Positions 61,309 to 64,000 of a stretch of 64,000 nt of DNA are shown here, piece after piece. Source of the DNA: Streptomyces niger (GTDB lineage: Bacteria > Actinomycetota > Actinomycetes > Streptomycetales > Streptomycetaceae); NCBI RefSeq assembly GCF_000718305.1, contig NZ_JOFQ01000022.1:1-64000 (forward strand). Reading direction: 5' to 3'. The notes under the pieces were generated by a model. The model saw nothing but the letters and a program-made list of their open reading frames with translations. It had not been told where the DNA came from and ran no database searches. Numbering within the stretch: position 1 is the first letter of the stretch; each line of letters starts with the position of its first letter. Position numbers and translations under genes: made by a program.

Positions 61309-62139
61309 TCAGGCCGCGGCGGTGCTGTCCCACAGTTTCCGGAGCGCGGCGTTGACGCGTTCCGGCTGCTGGGTGTGCGGGTAGTAGCCGGGAACGATGA
61401 GGTGCCCGGCCCCGATGGCTTCCGCGATATGTGCCGCACCGGCGATCAGCGGCTCCCCTGCGTACTTCCGATACTGCTCGGGCGCGCCTTCCCAGTCACC
61501 GGAGATCATCAATTTCGGGAAGGGTGCATCGGCCAGCGAGGTGAGCGGGATGTCCGCGTCCCAACAGGGAAGTTCGGTCATCGTGGCGGCCGCGGCACGC
61601 AGCCGCGCCGGCGTCGCTTCGGGCGTGGCCATGCCGACCGACTCGGTGGCCCCTCGCAGGAACTCCTCCGGCGTGAGGTCGCCGGGCAGCGCCGCGGTGG
61701 CCGCGCGGGCCCTCGCCAGTGCCTCGGCGACGACGGGGTGGCGTTCGGCCGGCCGCAGCGCGCCGGGCTGGATGAGGGTGAGCGAGCGGATAAGGTCGGG
61801 GCGGCGTACGGCGGCGGCCAACGCGCCGACGCCACCGTAGGCATGCCCGACCAGATGCGCGCCGTTCCCGAGAAGCCCGATGATGTCCTCGGCGTCCACC
61901 GCCCAGTCGCTGCGTTCGACAGCGGGACTGCGCCCGTATCCTCGGCGGTCCATCAGCAGCAGCCGGTACCGGTCCGCCAGCGGGCGCTGTGCCGTGAATC
62001 CGTAGCGGTCGTCGTCACCCCAGGTGAGGATCCCGTGGACGAACACGGCGGGCGGGCGGTCGGTGTTTCCGTCACCCCACACGGTGACGTGCACGGAACC
62101 GGACCCCGCCGGGCGCCGGCCGGTGGATGAGTCAGTCAT
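61309..62139 (-). CDS. Alpha/beta-hydrolase-fold protein lacking the nucleophile Ser
   Basis: 276 residues. Fold landmarks are PPAVFVHGILTWGDDDRYGF (oxyanion region), LLLMDRRGYGRSPAVER, DIIGLLGNGAHLVGHAYGG and LMISGDWEGAPEQYR, with a late His in IGAGHLIVPGYYP. In the nucleophile elbow G-H-S-x-G-G the Ser is replaced by Ala (GHAYGG, codon GCC, one base from TCC). Members without Ser are sometimes non-hydrolytic or pseudo-enzymes. The frame is open far upstream, but the ATG at 62139 follows AAGGA and starts a normal-length protein. It lies downstream of, and in the same direction as, the carboxylesterase. Confidence 0.85.
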   Translation of the reverse strand: MTDSSTGRRPAGSGSVHVTVWGDGNTDRPPAVFVHGILTWGDDDRYGFTAQRPLADRYRLLLMDRRGYGRSPAVERSDWAVDAEDIIGLLGNGAHLVGHAYGGVGALAAAVRRPDLIRSLTLIQPGALRPAERHPVVAEALARARAATAALPGDLTPEEFLRGATESVGMATPEATPARLRAAAATMTELPCWDADIPLTSLADAPFPKLMISGDWEGAPEQYRKYAGEPLIAGAAHIAEAIGAGHLIVPGYYPHTQQPERVNAALRKLWDSTAAA

Positions 62140-62168
62140 TCCTTGCCCCCTCGCTCTCGCCCTGTCCC

Positions 62169-62213
62169 CTTCCTCTCCCTTCCCTCTCCCTTCCCTCTCC
62201 CTTCCCTCTCTCC
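62169..62213. repeat. Polypyrimidine 11-12-bp tandem repeat
   Basis: CTTCCCTCTCC-type units occur four times, giving a strand with only C and T for about 45 bp. It sits just upstream of the hydrolase start and is followed at 62220-62285 by degenerate TCGRACTGMAT units. Confidence 0.9.
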
Positions 62214-62335
62214 CGGGCTCGTCGGACTGAAGGGACTGCATCGGACTGAATCGGGTTGCATCGAACTGAATCGAACTGCGTCGGACTGCATCCGACCGAG
62301 CTTCGGGATGCAGCGCAGACGTCCTGTCAGCGCGA

Positions 62336-63787
62336 CTACGGGCGACTGTTGGGCCGGCAGTCCCAGATCGCGCCGGAGGTCGCCGTCGGGTCAGCACGCA
62401 CCGCAGGAGGCAGCTCCCAGACCCGGGCGAGCCAGTCGTCAGGTTCGTAGCGGGGCCAGCCGGGGTCACCGGTGGTGGCGAACGAAACCCAGGCGTCGCG
62501 CATGGCGGCAGACAGCGTCTCGAACTCGTCGGGCACCGCCACGCCGAGAAGATCCGCACCCAGCGGGCCGGTCGGGACTCCGAAAGTGAACGGTACGTCG
62601 AGGCCATGGCAGGCGCCCAGCGCAGGGTTCCCCACCCAGGCGAACTCGTACAGGTAAGTGCGTCCGCCGCTACCGGCGTGGGCTTGCGCGCACCAGCGTG
62701 CGGGCATCCGGAACATCGCGTCGGAGGCGATCAGAGTGGTCAGGTCGGCATCGGTGATGCCCGGAAAGGCTCGACGGTAGTCCCGTACCTCGGCAGTGTC
62801 CAAGCCCATGCTTCGGGCGGCCCGGACGGGGTCTGCCTCGGCCGGGTCCTGGCCCGCGGTGAAGATACGGGCTTCCTCGGCCGTGGCGCCGCACAACAGG
62901 TCGATCGATCGCCCGGCCCCGGTCCGGCGCATCGCCGCCCACGGCCGCTCATCGAGCAGTTCGCCGTCGAGAACGCATGCGTACGGGCTGTGCGGATGAC
63001 TCCAGGCACTCGGCTCTGCGGACATGACCAGCACCGGGTTCCACTGCACGGCGTGGATAGCCTCCGGCGATAGTGCCGCCAGCGCCTCGGCCGTCGGTTG
63101 GACACCAAGCTCTTCGGTGATCATCTTCGAGACGGCGCGTGCCTCGTCGAAAGGGACGAACACATTGCCAGGGCTCTGGGCGATCGTCCTCTGGAACAAC
63201 CCGTGCGAGTCGCCACCGCACATCAGCGCGGCGATCGACGACGCGCCTGCAGATTGACCGAACACCGTCACCCTGCCCGGGTCTCCGCCGAAGGCGGCGA
63301 TGTTCTCCTGCACCCAGCCCAACGCGGCGATCTGGTCCAGCACGCCGCGGTTGCACGGGGCGTCGGCGACCCACCCGAAACCTTCGTACCCGACCCGGTA
63401 GTTCACCGTCACCAGCACCACACCCTGGCGGGCGAGCGCTGTTCCCTCGAAGTCGGGGCTGTTGGCGGAGCCGCCGATGAATCCCCCACCGTGCAACCAC
63501 ACCATGACCGGCAGATCGCCGCGTTCCGACCGGGGCGTCCACACGTTCACGGTGAGGCACTCCGGACTCGCACCGGCCCGAGGTGCCTGAGGATGCGCGG
63601 GCTGGGGAACCGACGCCGCGAACGATCGCGCATCACGCACGCCGTCCCACCCCGGCGCAGGCAGCGGCGCCTGAAACCGCAGCGGCCCGCGCAGCGGCGC
63701 CGCGTAGGGAATCCCGCGAAACACCGACACCCCGTTCTCCGACAAGCCCCTGACCGCACCGGACCTTGTCCTTACCACTTCGCCCAT
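62336..63787 (-). CDS. Type-B carboxylesterase/lipase
   Basis: 483 residues. The family pattern is complete: VRGLSENGVSVFRGIPYAAP, ECLTVNVWTP, VMVWLHGGGFIGGSANS (oxyanion hole), and NYRVGYEGF. The nucleophile is Ser in VTVFGQSAGASSIAAL; the acidic residue is probably in LCGATAEEARIFTAG and the His in LGACHGLDVPFTFG. It hydrolyses carboxylic esters, probably in the cytoplasm as no signal peptide is present. The ATG at 63787 was chosen because MGEVVRTRSGAVRG is the normal start of the family; a G-rich ribosome-binding site precedes it. The upstream region holds a 23-bp repeat that may be regulatory. Confidence 0.92.
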   Translation of the reverse strand: MGEVVRTRSGAVRGLSENGVSVFRGIPYAAPLRGPLRFQAPLPAPGWDGVRDARSFAASVPQPAHPQAPRAGASPECLTVNVWTPRSERGDLPVMVWLHGGGFIGGSANSPDFEGTALARQGVVLVTVNYRVGYEGFGWVADAPCNRGVLDQIAALGWVQENIAAFGGDPGRVTVFGQSAGASSIAALMCGGDSHGLFQRTIAQSPGNVFVPFDEARAVSKMITEELGVQPTAEALAALSPEAIHAVQWNPVLVMSAEPSAWSHPHSPYACVLDGELLDERPWAAMRRTGAGRSIDLLCGATAEEARIFTAGQDPAEADPVRAARSMGLDTAEVRDYRRAFPGITDADLTTLIASDAMFRMPARWCAQAHAGSGGRTYLYEFAWVGNPALGACHGLDVPFTFGVPTGPLGADLLGVAVPDEFETLSAAMRDAWVSFATTGDPGWPRYEPDDWLARVWELPPAVRADPTATSGAIWDCRPNSRP

Positions 63788-63865
63788 ACCCACCCAGCCC
63801 TGCGTCCGCGCGCCTGACCCGCGCGACCCGATGCCGCCCGGGAGGACCTTCACCACGGTCTCCGA

Positions 63866-63911
63866 TAACACCAGGGAATCCGTACAAGTAACACCAGGGA
63901 ATCCGTATAAA
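63866..63911. repeat. 23-bp direct repeat upstream of the carboxylesterase
   Basis: TAACACCAGGGAATCCGTAC plus AAG occurs at 63866-63888 and again, with two changes, at 63889-63911. It lies about 80 bp before the start codon, so it may be a regulator-binding site or another slippage product. Upstream to 64000 nothing else is recognised. Confidence 0.8.
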
Positions 63912-64000
63912 TACCAGCAGTCATGGACGGACGAACGTGGCACGGACATGGTGCCGGTACCGGTGCCTGCCCACGCAAGGACGCGGACGAGGACGAGGAC

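Overview
The window is very GC-rich, with high GC at third codon positions, GTG starts, leaderless TANNNT promoters and typical actinobacterial families (ECF41 sigma factor, TipA-like MerR, Trypco2/trypsin-NTPase, SUKH-3, DUF4239, Tat-exported GH11 xylanase). It looks like Streptomyces. The density of insertion sequences, gene fragments and single frameshifts points to an accessory region such as a chromosome arm or a linear plasmid rather than core chromosome.

Layout. 0-3.5 kb: an IS701 element sits exactly at the end of an inverted-repeat cassette holding a TetR repressor and an LLM-class oxidoreductase. 3.5-8.4 kb: small hypothetical genes, a GNAT enzyme, and relics of transposase, SUKH-3 and Lrp genes. 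8.4-13 kb: a GH11 xylanase with a palindromic operator, an IS5 relic, and an ECF41 sigma factor with its carboxymuconolactone-decarboxylase partner and a matching promoter. 13-18 kb: relics (LysR, DNA ligase, DUF1275) and an IS630-bounded element carrying a dienelactone-hydrolase-like gene. 18-24 kb: a secreted EEP-family hydrolase, a two-gene P-loop/TPR system and fragments. 24.4-27.1 kb: a three-gene ABC transporter operon. 27-33 kb: IS481 and IS701 relics, a possible toxin/immunity pair, a P450 relic and a DUF4239 membrane protein. 33-41 kb: a LuxR-type regulator, a SLOG protein, an XRE/TPR relic, a TipA-like regulator with a 19-bp-spacer promoter, a broken GH4 glycosidase, a GH114 enzyme and a 2OG-Fe dioxygenase. 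41-48 kb: membrane-protein relics, a LysE exporter, and a second, larger IS630-bounded element with an SDR gene and a TetR gene whose shared intergenic region contains an operator array. 48-54.6 kb: quinone oxidoreductase, GNAT, FAD monooxygenase, a P-loop kinase-like gene, and a MerR-peroxiredoxin fusion. 56-60.8 kb: a Trypco2 gene followed by a 1432-aa trypsin/NTPase/helical-repeat protein. 61-63.8 kb: an alpha/beta hydrolase and a type-B carboxylesterase.

Three signals stand out. First, at least three transposon-like units carry detoxification-type passengers (LLM oxidoreductase, SDR, DLH); two also carry a TetR with palindromic operator arrays. They look like mobile, self-regulated oxidoreductase cassettes. 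Second, the window is unusually rich in short tandem duplications (about 8-30 bp). Some break genes (DUF1275, LysR), some expand proteins in frame (trypsin-NTPase, GH4) and some copy the 3' end of a gene several times (XRE/TPR relic, GH114). Third, two hydrolases (DLH-like and alpha/beta hydrolase) keep their folds and other catalytic residues but lack the nucleophile. Much of the rest is decayed sequence, and many calls there are fragments reconstructed across frameshifts by eye.
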